From an uncultured Lachnospiraceae bacterium (GTDB taxonomy: Bacteria; Bacillota; Clostridia; Lachnospirales; Lachnospiraceae): 64,000 nt of DNA. The stretch covers positions 1 to 64,000 of the forward strand of contig CANRIM010000003.1 of the NCBI GenBank assembly GCA_947630695.1, given 5' to 3'. This document shows positions 31,510 to 40,126 of this stretch, one piece after another. The position numbers were made by a program, and so were the translations under genes. The notes below the pieces were generated by a model. That model had not been told where the DNA came from. It searched no databases and worked only from the letters and a program-made list of their open reading frames with translations. The stretch's first letter is position 1; each line of letters begins with the position of its first letter.

Positions 31510-32964
31510 TTATTCGCTGAACAAATCAATGATCGTTCTTACCTCTGCAATACGGATGCCCACTTCATTGGCAATCTGCATACTGCTTTTTTTTCGTTTG
31601 TTCATCCGAAGGACCTCGGATACGATCTTTTCATCAATTTCCGATGAAAAAATATTATTTTCACGCATCACCCGGAACAGCTTGCTTTCTTCTTCCACAG
31701 GCTGCTCCTCTTCCGCAGACGCTTCTTCGTCGGACGGGGTTTCCGCAGGTGTTTCCTCTGTCACCGCAGCTTCCGCGGGACTGCTTTCTTCCGGCGTTTC
31801 TTCCGTATAAACAAATTCCTCCTCTATTTTAGGAAGTACTCTGGTTTTTGACGAATCCGGCTGCGGCTCTTCTGCAGGCGGTTCTGCCTCTTTTTTCTCA
31901 TTATCAGGATTCTCTGTTTTTACCTTATCCAAATGTTCCTCTTTTTTGATTTTACTGATTTCCTCCTCGGAAACCTCAAAATCCATCTCACCGATCTCCT
32001 TTGCCAGCTCTTTTATAGCGACCGGTTTTTCTTCTTCATATGCTTCCACCGCAGCAATGATTTCTTCGCCTATTTTGTCTTCCAGGACAGGCTCTGTATT
32101 TTCTTCTTTATTATCGGAAGCCTTCTCTTCCGAAACTTCCCCTTTCGTTTCCTGATCTTCGGACTGTACTTTCGGCGTTTCAGCGGTTTCTTCCGGCGTT
32201 TCCGGATCAGCCTTGTCAGCGGTAGGCGCCGGTGCGGATTCCTTCTCTGCAGGTTCCTTCTTTACGGACTCTTTCTCTGCAGATTCTTTCTTTTCAGTTT
32301 CTTTCTTTTCAGATTTTTTCCTCGCAGATTCCTTCTTTGCAGATTCTTTCTTTTCGGGTTCCTGCTTTACGGACTCGTTCTTCGCATAAATATCCTTGAT
32401 TACCGCAATAATATCCAGTTCGTCAATGGCTTCTCTGGCTGCTTTGGAGGCACCGTCTCTGCAGTCCTTTTCCAGCGCTGCAACCACATCTTTTGCCTCT
32501 GCCTTCACCAGATCCAGATCCTTGACCGCTTCTTTCAGAATTTCATCTGTCTTCTCACTGACTTCTTTATCGTGATCCTTCAGTTTTCGTTCATACTGCT
32601 CATCCAGCGACGTGATTTCTTTCTTGGTATTTTCAAACAGATCGTCCATCTGTTTCTTTACTTCTTCCGTTTTGGCTTCGATCTTTTCCACCGCCTCATT
32701 GGACGCCACTTCGATGGAATGCACGGCATTTTTGCTCAGAACGCCAAAGGTTTCCTGCTCAAATGCAGCGATGCTTTGCCGGATCTCGTCCATCTTGGAT
32801 TCCAGATAGTCATCAAATTCCTTTCTGGCTTTTTCCTCCCGCTCCGCATTCCGTGCTTTTTCCTTTTTCGTTGTCAGCGCATTTTCCGACAACACCATGC
32901 TTAAAATCACGATGATGACGCCGACTGCCACAGCGGCGATTGTAACGATCTGCAATGCTGTCAT
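31510..32964 (-). CDS. Membrane-anchored coiled-coil protein with Lys/Glu/Ser-rich repeats
   Basis: The 484-residue protein has one N-terminal transmembrane helix (about 4-25) and long coiled coils (about 32-190). A low-complexity Lys-Lys-Glu-Ser type stretch follows (about 205-245, units such as KKESAKKES and AEKES), then a long acidic region. A C-terminal helix-turn-helix-like segment (MNKRKKSSMQIANEVGIRIAEV split by positions about 450-475) resembles the DUF6115-type end found in other clostridial membrane proteins. It overlaps the upstream gene by ATGA. Structure suggests a scaffold at the inner membrane. No enzyme motif is visible. Confidence 0.65.
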   Translation of the reverse strand: MTALQIVTIAAVAVGVIIVILSMVLSENALTTKKEKARNAEREEKARKEFDDYLESKMDEIRQSIAAFEQETFGVLSKNAVHSIEVASNEAVEKIEAKTEEVKKQMDDLFENTKKEITSLDEQYERKLKDHDKEVSEKTDEILKEAVKDLDLVKAEAKDVVAALEKDCRDGASKAAREAIDELDIIAVIKDIYAKNESVKQEPEKKESAKKESARKKSEKKETEKKESAEKESVKKEPAEKESAPAPTADKADPETPEETAETPKVQSEDQETKGEVSEEKASDNKEENTEPVLEDKIGEEIIAAVEAYEEEKPVAIKELAKEIGEMDFEVSEEEISKIKKEEHLDKVKTENPDNEKKEAEPPAEEPQPDSSKTRVLPKIEEEFVYTEETPEESSPAEAAVTEETPAETPSDEEASAEEEQPVEEESKLFRVMRENNIFSSEIDEKIVSEVLRMNKRKKSSMQIANEVGIRIAEVRTIIDLFSE

Positions 32965-33554
32965 TTTCCCTTTTCCTCACTGTTTTCTTTCAGTATCATT
33001 TCGGCAATTTTGCCGCGCTTCTCCAAAGATTCCACCGAGAAATCCAGACAGTAAACCGACTGCTTTTCCGTTTCCTGTACCAGCTGCGTCAGTCCTGCCA
33101 CTGCCAGTTCCCGGTATCTGAGCCATACCTTCTGCTGATCCGAAATGGAGGACGACCCCCGTACCACGGCATGATTCGGATCCATTTCCAGAATATTCAC
33201 CACAAACTTTTCACTGGAAGCGCTGATGACGATGGCTTCCCGCTCCCCGGCAAACTGTTCCTGCGGATACGCCGCTACCTCATAAAATCCGCTTAACGCC
33301 CGGATATTCAGCATACAGGCATTGTCCTGCATATATCGCTCGGCCACCTCTCCCGTAAAAGAAAAGCGTTTCTCTCCGGTATCGATCAGGCCGGTTCTAC
33401 GGTCATACAGTCCCGGAAGCGCTTCCCCCGGCGCCGTCTGCAGCCGTACTTTCAGCACATCATTTTCATCTGTACCGGCAATCACGCCCTGCCGGCCGGC
33501 AAATGAAATTTCCGCTTCCCGAAACGAGAGTATTTCATGAAGTCTGCTGTTCAC
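32961..33554 (-). CDS. Protein of unknown function downstream of topA
   Basis: I place the start of this 197-residue protein at a GTG (33554) that has AAGGAAAG 6 bases upstream and lies inside the end of topA. An ATG 33 bases earlier has no ribosome site. The chain is rich in beta strands, with no signal peptide or helix. Its layout (an N-terminal strand-rich domain, then a LDFSVESLEKRG segment near the end) might be a diverged PilZ-like protein, but the usual RxxxR and [D/N]xSxxG motifs are not clear. It is coupled to topA and to the coiled-coil gene (ATGA overlap). Confidence 0.55.
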   Translation of the reverse strand: MNSRLHEILSFREAEISFAGRQGVIAGTDENDVLKVRLQTAPGEALPGLYDRRTGLIDTGEKRFSFTGEVAERYMQDNACMLNIRALSGFYEVAAYPQEQFAGEREAIVISASSEKFVVNILEMDPNHAVVRGSSSISDQQKVWLRYRELAVAGLTQLVQETEKQSVYCLDFSVESLEKRGKIAEMILKENSEEKGK

Positions 33555-35616
33555 TGTTCTTTCCTTCAATATATCTGCACTGCTCATTCATGCACACGAT
33601 ATTATTGCCCTTTTCCACCATCGGCTGGCCGCATCTGGGACACAGTTTGTCCGCCGGTTTCTGCCAGGACATAAAGCTGCATTCCGGATTGTCCTCACAA
33701 CCATAGTAACGTCTGCCTTTTTTGGTCTTGCGGATCAGTACTTCCTTTCCGCACAAAGGACATTTCACGCCTGCCTTTTCATTGTAAGGCTTGGTATTTC
33801 TGCACTCCGGAAAGCCGGGGCAGGCCAGAAACTTTCCGTGAGGGCCGTATTTGATGACCATATTCCGGCCGCATTCCTCACAAATGACATCGGTCTTCTC
33901 GTCCTCGATCTCTACCTTTTCCAGCTTCGCATTTGCCTGATCTACCGCATCCTTCAGGTCGGGATAAAAGTTCGATACTACCGTATACCATGATACAACT
34001 CCTTCGGCCACTTTGTCCAGTAAAGATTCCATATAAGCGGTAAAATGTTCGTCTATAATCGAAGGAAATGCCTCTTTCATGATCCGGTTTACGGTTTCGC
34101 CGATTTCCGTCACATACAGGCTCTTGCCTTCCTTGACAATATATCTCCTGAAAAGAATGGTGGTAATGATCGGCGCATAGGTGCTGGGTCTTCCGATCCC
34201 CAGATCTTCCAGTGTTTTGATCAGCGAAGCCTCCGTATAATGGGGCAGCGGCTGCGTAAAATGCTGCTTCGGAATCACCTCCGACGCTTCCAGAAGCTGT
34301 CCGGGCTCCATTCCCTCGATTTTATTTTTTTCCTCCGCTTCCTCATCGCTTTCCACATAGCAGCAGCGGAATCCTTCAAATTTCAGTTTTGACGTACTCG
34401 TGTTGAAGCAATGTTCCCCGCAGCGCAGACGGGCAAATATCGTCTCGTACACGGCGTCTTCCATCATACTGGCCGCAAATCTGCGCCAGATCAGCTGATA
34501 CAGCCGGAACTGATCCCGGCTCAAAGACTCCTTTGCCTCCGCAGGCAGCAGCCGGATATCCGTCGGCCGGATGGCCTCATGGGCATCCTGAATCTTTCCG
34601 CCGGTCTTTCCGCTGCTTTCCCCCTTCCGAAGATAGGCTTCCCCGAATGTTTCCGTAATATAAGCAGAGGCAGCCGTTTTTGCTTCTTCGGAAATACGCA
34701 CGGAGTCGGTACGAAGATAGGTAATCAAACCAATGGTACCTTTTCCCTTGATTTCCACACCTTCATACAGTTTCTGGGCGATCTGCATCGTCTTCTGGGC
34801 GGTAAAGCCCAGGGCCTTGGATGCTTCCTGCTGCATGGTGGAAGTCGTAAAGGGCAGCGGCGCTTTTTTGATCCGCTCTCCTTTTCTGACCTCCGTCACC
34901 TCAAACGGCCTGCCTGCAATATCACGCAAGATTTCATTGACCTGCGCCTCGTTTTTTAATTCTGTTTTTTGCTGATTGGTTCCGTAATAATGGGCCAGCA
35001 CCGGTTTTTTCTGACTGCCGTAGGGAAACGCCACTTCCAGCGTCCAGTATTCCTCCGGTACAAACGCCGCGATTTCCTCTTCCCTGTCGCAGACGATCCG
35101 CAGTGCCACCGACTGCACGCGGCCTGCGCTTAAGCCCCTTCTGACCTTATTCCAGAGCACCGGCGAAATCGCGTAGCCTACCATACGGTCCACCATGCGT
35201 CTGGCCTGCTGCGCGTCCACCAGATTCATATCGATCGCACGCGGATTTTTAATGGAAGCCTTCACGGCATTTTTCGTAATCTCATTAAAGGTAATCCGGG
35301 CGACCTTTTTTCCTTCCATATTAATGGCCTGCGTCAGATGCCAGGAAATGGCCTCGCCTTCCCGGTCCGGGTCGGTTGCGAGAAATATTTTATCTGCTTT
35401 TTTGACTTCCTTGCGCAGGGAAGCCAGCAGCGCCCCTTTTCCCCGGATGGTAATGTATTTGGGCTCAAATTCATGCTCCACGTCAATTCCCAGCGTGCTT
35501 TTCGGCAGGTCTCTGACATGCCCGTTGGACGCTGCCACTGTATAATTGGATCCTAAAAATTTCTTAATTGTTTTTACTTTTGCAGGAGATTCCACTATAA
35601 CAAGATAACTGGCCAT
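33535..35616 (-). CDS. topA: DNA topoisomerase I
   Basis: The 693-residue enzyme relaxes negative supercoils. It starts MASYLVIVESPAKVKTI, has the TOPRIM acidic motif DPDREGEAI near residue 100 and the active-site Tyr in YLRTDSVRIS near 290. Three C-terminal zinc ribbons follow (CEECGRN, CPLCGKE, CPRCGQP and their partner CxxxxxC pairs). The ATG at 35616 has AGGGAT upstream; a TTG 21 bases earlier is less likely. It follows dprA by 17 bases, the usual comM-dprA-topA order of Firmicutes. Confidence 0.97.
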   Translation of the reverse strand: MASYLVIVESPAKVKTIKKFLGSNYTVAASNGHVRDLPKSTLGIDVEHEFEPKYITIRGKGALLASLRKEVKKADKIFLATDPDREGEAISWHLTQAINMEGKKVARITFNEITKNAVKASIKNPRAIDMNLVDAQQARRMVDRMVGYAISPVLWNKVRRGLSAGRVQSVALRIVCDREEEIAAFVPEEYWTLEVAFPYGSQKKPVLAHYYGTNQQKTELKNEAQVNEILRDIAGRPFEVTEVRKGERIKKAPLPFTTSTMQQEASKALGFTAQKTMQIAQKLYEGVEIKGKGTIGLITYLRTDSVRISEEAKTAASAYITETFGEAYLRKGESSGKTGGKIQDAHEAIRPTDIRLLPAEAKESLSRDQFRLYQLIWRRFAASMMEDAVYETIFARLRCGEHCFNTSTSKLKFEGFRCCYVESDEEAEEKNKIEGMEPGQLLEASEVIPKQHFTQPLPHYTEASLIKTLEDLGIGRPSTYAPIITTILFRRYIVKEGKSLYVTEIGETVNRIMKEAFPSIIDEHFTAYMESLLDKVAEGVVSWYTVVSNFYPDLKDAVDQANAKLEKVEIEDEKTDVICEECGRNMVIKYGPHGKFLACPGFPECRNTKPYNEKAGVKCPLCGKEVLIRKTKKGRRYYGCEDNPECSFMSWQKPADKLCPRCGQPMVEKGNNIVCMNEQCRYIEGKNSEQQTS

Positions 35617-35633
35617 CTGTAATCCCTTCGGTT

Positions 35634-36755
35634 TCAAATTTTTTTCATATAATATCCCCTGACAGGCTCTTCAATTCTTCCCTCCAGCTGCATCACGATC
35701 AAAGCCTGCAGGACTTCTTCGGGCCGGAGCTTTGTCTCCGCGGCAATCTCATCCAGCCCTTTCATCTGCAAATCGAGACAACTATACACTATATCCGAAC
35801 GCTTAGCAAGTCCAAATTTTTCATCTTTTTTTAAATTTTCTTTAAAAACCCCCTTTTTTTCTTTGTCAGTATTCAACATTTTTTTGCATACGTTGCCCTC
35901 CAGAATTGTATCAATTGACAGTGCGGGAATCGCTCCGTCGAACCACAGCATGTTGCTGCCGCGGCTGCCGGGATCGTCGATCCGTCCCGGTACAATATAC
36001 ACATCCTTCCCCTGCTCCAGCGCACAGCCTGCCGTAATCAGAGAACCGCTCTTTTCCCGTGCCTCCGCCACAATCACAAGATCCGCCAGTCCGGCGATGA
36101 TCCGGTTGCGCATGGGAAACTGAAAGGACAGCGGCGGCGCCCCGGGAGGAAACTCGCTGAGAATGCCCCCATTTTGCCGGATTTTCTCATAAAGATCGAT
36201 CTTTTCTGCCGGATAGCAGATATCGATCCCGCAGCCCATGACCGCAAAGGTGTCCGCCCCCTGCTGCAGCGCCGTCTCATGGGCGCAGCTGTCGATCCCG
36301 TAAGCCATCCCGCTGATGATCTGCGCGCCCCGGGCACTGAGTTCTTTCGAAAAATATTCCGTTGCCTTCCGTCCGTAAGCGGTGGCCCGGCGGCTTCCCA
36401 CCACCGCAACGCTTAAAACATCGTCCGCCGGCAGGCGTCCTCTGACAAACAGTATATCCGGCCGGTCTTTCACACATGTAAGCCGCCGGGGATAGTCCGC
36501 ATCCGCTTCCGTCAGCATACGGATTTCTTTTTTCTCCAACTGCGCAAAGTCCCGTGCCAGACGATCCGCATCCCGTCTGCTTTCAATCAGTGCGTCCTTT
36601 ACTGCCTCCTTCAGTCCGGGTACGGACCGAATGGCCTCCGCCCGGGCCTCATACACCGCCCGGGCGCTGCCGAAGGCCTGCCGCAGCCGTCTTCTGCCCG
36701 CTGATCCCAGTCCCCTGCCGTTTAAGGAAGCAAGCCAGTATTCATATCGATCCAT
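35634..36755 (-). CDS. dprA: DNA-processing protein DprA
   Basis: The 373-residue protein has an N-terminal helix-hairpin-helix/SAM-like region, the Rossmann-fold core (VAVVGSRRATAYGRKA, SGMAYGIDSCAHETAL, EFPPGAPP, RNRIIAGLAD, VVEA-like VIVAEAREKSGSL) and a C-terminal winged helix (about 320-373). DprA loads RecA on incoming single-stranded DNA during transformation. A GTG at 36764 overlapping the comM stop is possible, but the ATG at 36755 has GGAAGG at a better distance. Confidence 0.95.
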   Translation of the reverse strand: MDRYEYWLASLNGRGLGSAGRRRLRQAFGSARAVYEARAEAIRSVPGLKEAVKDALIESRRDADRLARDFAQLEKKEIRMLTEADADYPRRLTCVKDRPDILFVRGRLPADDVLSVAVVGSRRATAYGRKATEYFSKELSARGAQIISGMAYGIDSCAHETALQQGADTFAVMGCGIDICYPAEKIDLYEKIRQNGGILSEFPPGAPPLSFQFPMRNRIIAGLADLVIVAEAREKSGSLITAGCALEQGKDVYIVPGRIDDPGSRGSNMLWFDGAIPALSIDTILEGNVCKKMLNTDKEKKGVFKENLKKDEKFGLAKRSDIVYSCLDLQMKGLDEIAAETKLRPEEVLQALIVMQLEGRIEEPVRGYYMKKI

Positions 36756-36760
36756 CCTTC

Positions 36761-38293
36761 TCACACCTTCCAGAAATTGCGGTCAATATTGCGCAGACCG
36801 ATGGCCTCGATCAGATGCGCTGTCCCGATTTTTTCACTCTCCTCCAGATCTGCGATGGTCCGGGCGACTTTCAGTACCGAATGCATGGTGCGGGCGCTTA
36901 AATGCAGTTTTTCATAGGTTTCCTGCAGCAGCTTCTCCTGCGCAGGATCCAGGCGGCAGTATGTTTTGATCATATCCGGCGTCAGATCCCGGTTGCTTGT
37001 GATCGGTATGTCCCGATACCGCTGCCGCTGTATTTCAAATGCGCGGTGGACCTCGTCCTGCATCATCTGCGTTGTTTCTCTCTGTGCTTTCTCAGAAGTT
37101 GACAATGCCTCATACGGGATGTGCGGAAAATGGATACAGATATCCGTGCGTTCCAGAAAAGACTGGGATATTCTTGCCGCATGCCGCCGGATTTCCGCAA
37201 TGGAGCAGGTACATTTTCCCATATCGGGATAGGCCCCGCACTTACAGGCATTCATACAGGAAACCAGCATAAATCCCGCCGGCAGCGAAAAAATCCTGCC
37301 GCCGTCGTCAAACCGCACCCTGCCTTCGTCGGATGCCTGTCTGATTATTTCTAAGGTATTCGCCGGAAAGGCAGATAATTCATCCAAAAATAAAACACCC
37401 CGGTCCGCCAGCACCATTTCCCCCGGAAACTGTTTTTTCAGATCACCGGTCAGCCGTTTCAGGCCGGTTCCGGCGCTGTAACTGCGCATGGGCCGCTCCG
37501 TCACCGGCATTTTGTCGATACTGCATGACCCCACCAGGCTGTACAGCGCTGTCAGTTCCATCTGTTCCTGCCTGGTCAGCGGCGGCAGGATCCGACGCAG
37601 CCGTCTGGCGGTCATGGTTTTTCCCGTGCCGGAGGCCCCGATCATCAGAAAGGAATGCATCCCGGCCGCAGCGATCTTCACGGCGCGTTTGACGGCGGGT
37701 TGTCCTGATACATCCTTAAAATCCGCCGCGTCTTCTTCCGGTACCGCAGCCGGGGCTTGTCCCGCCGGTCGGAAGGGCGCTTGTTTCCCCTGCAGTCCGT
37801 CAATCAGTTCCCGCAGCGTGGACACGGCGTAGACGATGGTTTCTCCGGCCAGCGCCGCTTCTTCCGCATTTTGCAGGGGAATATAGCATTGTCTGCCCTG
37901 CGAAGGTTTTGTCTGGGTCAGAATCGGCAAAACGCCCCGCACCGGCAGCACCGCGCCGTTTAAACCCACTTCCCCGATGAAAATGCTGTTTTGCAGCGCC
38001 TGCCGGTCAATGACCGCATAGGCGGCCAGAATGGCGGCTGCAATAGCCAGATCCATATGACTGCCTGTCTTTTTTTCTTCTGCGGGATAGAAATTTAAGG
38101 TGATCCGTTTCGGCGGCAGTTTGATGCCCGCGTTTTTAAGGGCGTTGATCACACGCACCGCCGATTCCTTAACGCTGCTGTCGGCGCCGCCTACCAGCGT
38201 CAGTTCCGGCAGTCCGTCTAAAACCAGCGCCTCTATTTTTACCATCTGTACCTGCATATGACAGATGCAGGCTGCATTCACCTGTGATATCAT
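36761..38293 (-). CDS. comM: YifB/ComM family AAA+ ATPase
   Basis: The 510-residue protein has the N-terminal ChlI/Lon-S5-like domain (SSVKESAVRVINALKNAGI) and a magnesium-chelatase-type AAA+ core with Walker A GASGTGKTM near residue 219. Walker B is VLFLDELSAF, followed by a C-terminal lid. A cysteine cluster (CMNACKCGAYPDMGKCTC) is typical of this family. ComM drives branch migration of incoming DNA in transformation. It overlaps dprA. The start codon and ribosome site lie within a long inverted repeat. Confidence 0.93.
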   Translation of the reverse strand: MISQVNAACICHMQVQMVKIEALVLDGLPELTLVGGADSSVKESAVRVINALKNAGIKLPPKRITLNFYPAEEKKTGSHMDLAIAAAILAAYAVIDRQALQNSIFIGEVGLNGAVLPVRGVLPILTQTKPSQGRQCYIPLQNAEEAALAGETIVYAVSTLRELIDGLQGKQAPFRPAGQAPAAVPEEDAADFKDVSGQPAVKRAVKIAAAGMHSFLMIGASGTGKTMTARRLRRILPPLTRQEQMELTALYSLVGSCSIDKMPVTERPMRSYSAGTGLKRLTGDLKKQFPGEMVLADRGVLFLDELSAFPANTLEIIRQASDEGRVRFDDGGRIFSLPAGFMLVSCMNACKCGAYPDMGKCTCSIAEIRRHAARISQSFLERTDICIHFPHIPYEALSTSEKAQRETTQMMQDEVHRAFEIQRQRYRDIPITSNRDLTPDMIKTYCRLDPAQEKLLQETYEKLHLSARTMHSVLKVARTIADLEESEKIGTAHLIEAIGLRNIDRNFWKV

Positions 38294-38327
38294 ATTTCCT
38301 CCTTCTTTTATTTATTATGATATCACA
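38283..38327. repeat. Perfect 12-bp inverted repeat spanning the comM ribosome site and start codon
   Basis: TGTGATATCATA at 38283-38294 and its exact complement at 38316-38327 enclose the comM ribosome site (AAGGAGG) in a 21-base loop. The ATG is in the 3' arm on the minus strand. In the mRNA it would form a hairpin that could limit comM translation; as DNA it could be a dimer-binding operator. Confidence 0.7.
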
Positions 38328-38389
38328 TGATGCATAAGTTGTAAATTTCATTAAAAGTTCATTTTTTTCTCATTTTGCTCTCATCCGTT

Positions 38390-39016
38390 TCAGCAGATAT
38401 GGCTCAGTTTATTCTTCAGCTTCTGCAGCGCCTTTTTTTCAATTCTCGACACATAACTGCGGCTGATGCCCAGCTGTTTTCCGATTTCACGCTGCGTCAT
38501 TTCCTCCTGTCCGTTCAGTCCGTAGCGCATTTCCAGGATCTGTTTCTCCCGCGGCTCTAAAATATGCCCGATATTCTGCTCCAGTACCTCAAATACCTGT
38601 TTCTTTTCAATCTGTTCCAAAACATCGTCTTCGCTGCCTTCGATGACGTCGATCAGTTCGATCACATTGCCCTCCTTGTCCTTTCCGATGGGTTCATAAA
38701 GGGAAACCTCTCTGGATATTTTTTTCCGGCTCCGAAACAGCATCAGCAGTTCGTTTTCAATACACCGGGCCGCGTATGTGGCAAGTCTGCCCTTGTTCGC
38801 ATCAAATGTGGTAATGGCCTTCATCAGGCCGATGGTCCCGATGGACAGCAGATCTTCCGTTTCTTCCTCGGAGTTCTGATATTTTTTGACCACATGCGCA
38901 ACCAGTCTGAGATTATGCTCGATCAGCTTATCTTTTGCTTCGGCGCTGCCTGCCCGGTATGCCGCAAAATATTTTTGTTCCTCCTCTGCCGTAAGCGGTT
39001 GTGGAAAAGTCTGCAC
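38390..39016 (-). CDS. sigK: Sporulation sigma factor K
   Basis: The 208-residue sigma factor begins with a GTG (GAGGTG 9 bases upstream). It has region 2 (HNLRLVAHVVKKY, DLLSIGTIGLMKAITTFD, ATYAARCIENELLM) and region 4 (LEPREKQILEMRYGL, TQREIGKQLGISRSYVSRIEKKAL). Length and sequence match mother-cell sigma K. No skin element splits it and the pro-sequence is short. It implies that the organism belongs to a sporulating lineage. It stands alone next to comM. Confidence 0.9.
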   Translation of the reverse strand: MQTFPQPLTAEEEQKYFAAYRAGSAEAKDKLIEHNLRLVAHVVKKYQNSEEETEDLLSIGTIGLMKAITTFDANKGRLATYAARCIENELLMLFRSRKKISREVSLYEPIGKDKEGNVIELIDVIEGSEDDVLEQIEKKQVFEVLEQNIGHILEPREKQILEMRYGLNGQEEMTQREIGKQLGISRSYVSRIEKKALQKLKNKLSHIC

Positions 39017-39211
39017 AAAAAAAGCACCTCAAGCTGATGTTTCTTACATTTTATGTCTGAAACAACTTGTTCGTGCTTTTCCTTCAAAAATTATTTCGAA
39101 TATCATAAGTTTGACATTTCTTCCATTATTTTTGCATTGTTTTTCAAAAAACGGAATGCTAGAGTGAAGCTGTCGCTACAAAAAAACACAGACAGGAGGA
39201 AACTTATTGAT

Positions 39212-40069
39212 ATGAGAAAGAAAAAATTTCTGACCGCCCTGATTTTAAGCATTCTGACCGGCCTGCTGCCGGTTACTGCAAATGCTGCGGTATGCCGGAA
39301 TGTAAACCCGGCAGATCTTTCCGGACTGTCGGTATATTCTATTGGAAATGAAACCGGCAATGCATGCGTGGACCGTATGCTGGATATTTTACAGCAGCAC
39401 CCCGGCTGTGCCGATTTGCAGGATCTGCTGCAGCAGTATTCCTGCAGGTTTTATCTGCTGCCCGGCTGCGGCAATTCCGGGTCCTGTACCCCCGGCGCTA
39501 CGAATGCTCCGACTGCGCCGCCGGTTGTGACCCAGGCGCCGCCCGCTGCAGAAACGCCCGCGGCTACAAAAGCACCTGCTGCTACAAAAGCGCCGACACC
39601 CACAAAAGCGCCGGCAGTTACAAAGGCGCCGACACCCACAAAGGTGCCGACACCCACGAAAGCACCTGCAGTCACAGAAACACCGAATCTGCAGACAGGT
39701 TCTTTCGCGGAGCAGATCACAGCCCTTGTGAATCAGGAGCGCAGCGCCAGAGGACTGTCTCCGGTCACCATCGACCTGCAGGTACAGGCCTGCGCCAATG
39801 TCCGGGCAAGGGAAATCGCCGTATCCTTCAGTCATACCCGGCCCAACGGAAGCAGCTGCTTTACTGCGCTACAGGAAGGAAATGTCCGCTACCGCGCCTG
39901 CGGCGAAAACATTGCCTACGGTTATCCTGACGCGGAACGTGTCATGCAGGCATGGATGAATTCCAGCGGCCATCGTGCCAATATATTAAATGCCTCCTAT
40001 ACCAGAATCGGCGTCGGCTATTATGAAACCGGCGGCGTTCGGTACTGGACACAGTTTTTCATCGGCTAA
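39212..40069 (+). CDS. Secreted CAP/SCP domain protein with Thr-Pro-Lys-Ala repeats
   Basis: The 285-residue protein has a signal peptide (cleavage near TANAA, residue 27) and a small Cys-containing domain (about 28-95). A linker of TPTKAP and ATKAPA type repeats follows (about 115-165), then a C-terminal CAP domain (LVNQERSARGLSPV, FSHTRPNGSSC, CGENIAYGY, WMNSSGHRANIL). The CAP domain is complete. Such proteins resemble the spore-associated YkwD group. It is one of few plus-strand genes here and is divergent from sigK; the linker repeats may vary in number between strains. Confidence 0.9.
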   Translation: MRKKKFLTALILSILTGLLPVTANAAVCRNVNPADLSGLSVYSIGNETGNACVDRMLDILQQHPGCADLQDLLQQYSCRFYLLPGCGNSGSCTPGATNAPTAPPVVTQAPPAAETPAATKAPAATKAPTPTKAPAVTKAPTPTKVPTPTKAPAVTETPNLQTGSFAEQITALVNQERSARGLSPVTIDLQVQACANVRAREIAVSFSHTRPNGSSCFTALQEGNVRYRACGENIAYGYPDAERVMQAWMNSSGHRANILNASYTRIGVGYYETGGVRYWTQFFIG

Positions 40070-40077
40070 CATCACAG

Positions 40078-40110
40078 CAGGGCCGGTTCCCTTCCAAGGA
40101 ACCGACCCTG
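40078..40110 (+). terminator. Terminator of the CAP protein gene
   Basis: CAGGG-C-CGGTTCC pairs with GGAACCG-A-CCCTG around a short loop, starting 8 bases after the stop, followed by a moderately T-rich tail on the plus strand. It lies between convergent genes and may serve both, although the minus side has no T-run. Confidence 0.7.
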
Positions 40111-40126
40111 TAATTTCTTTGTATGT

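Noticed and set aside
31933..32904. 323-codon plus-strand frame rich in Phe and Leu
   Set aside because: It is the complement of Lys/Glu-rich codons in the coiled-coil gene; not a membrane protein gene.
38390..39016. sigK interrupted by a skin-like element
   Set aside because: The sigma factor frame is complete from region 2 to region 4 with no insertion.
39017..39110. Sigma E or K type promoter upstream of sigK (CATAAAAT-like -10)
   Set aside because: A -10 resemblance exists near 39040, but no matching -35 at the right distance was found, so no site is claimed.
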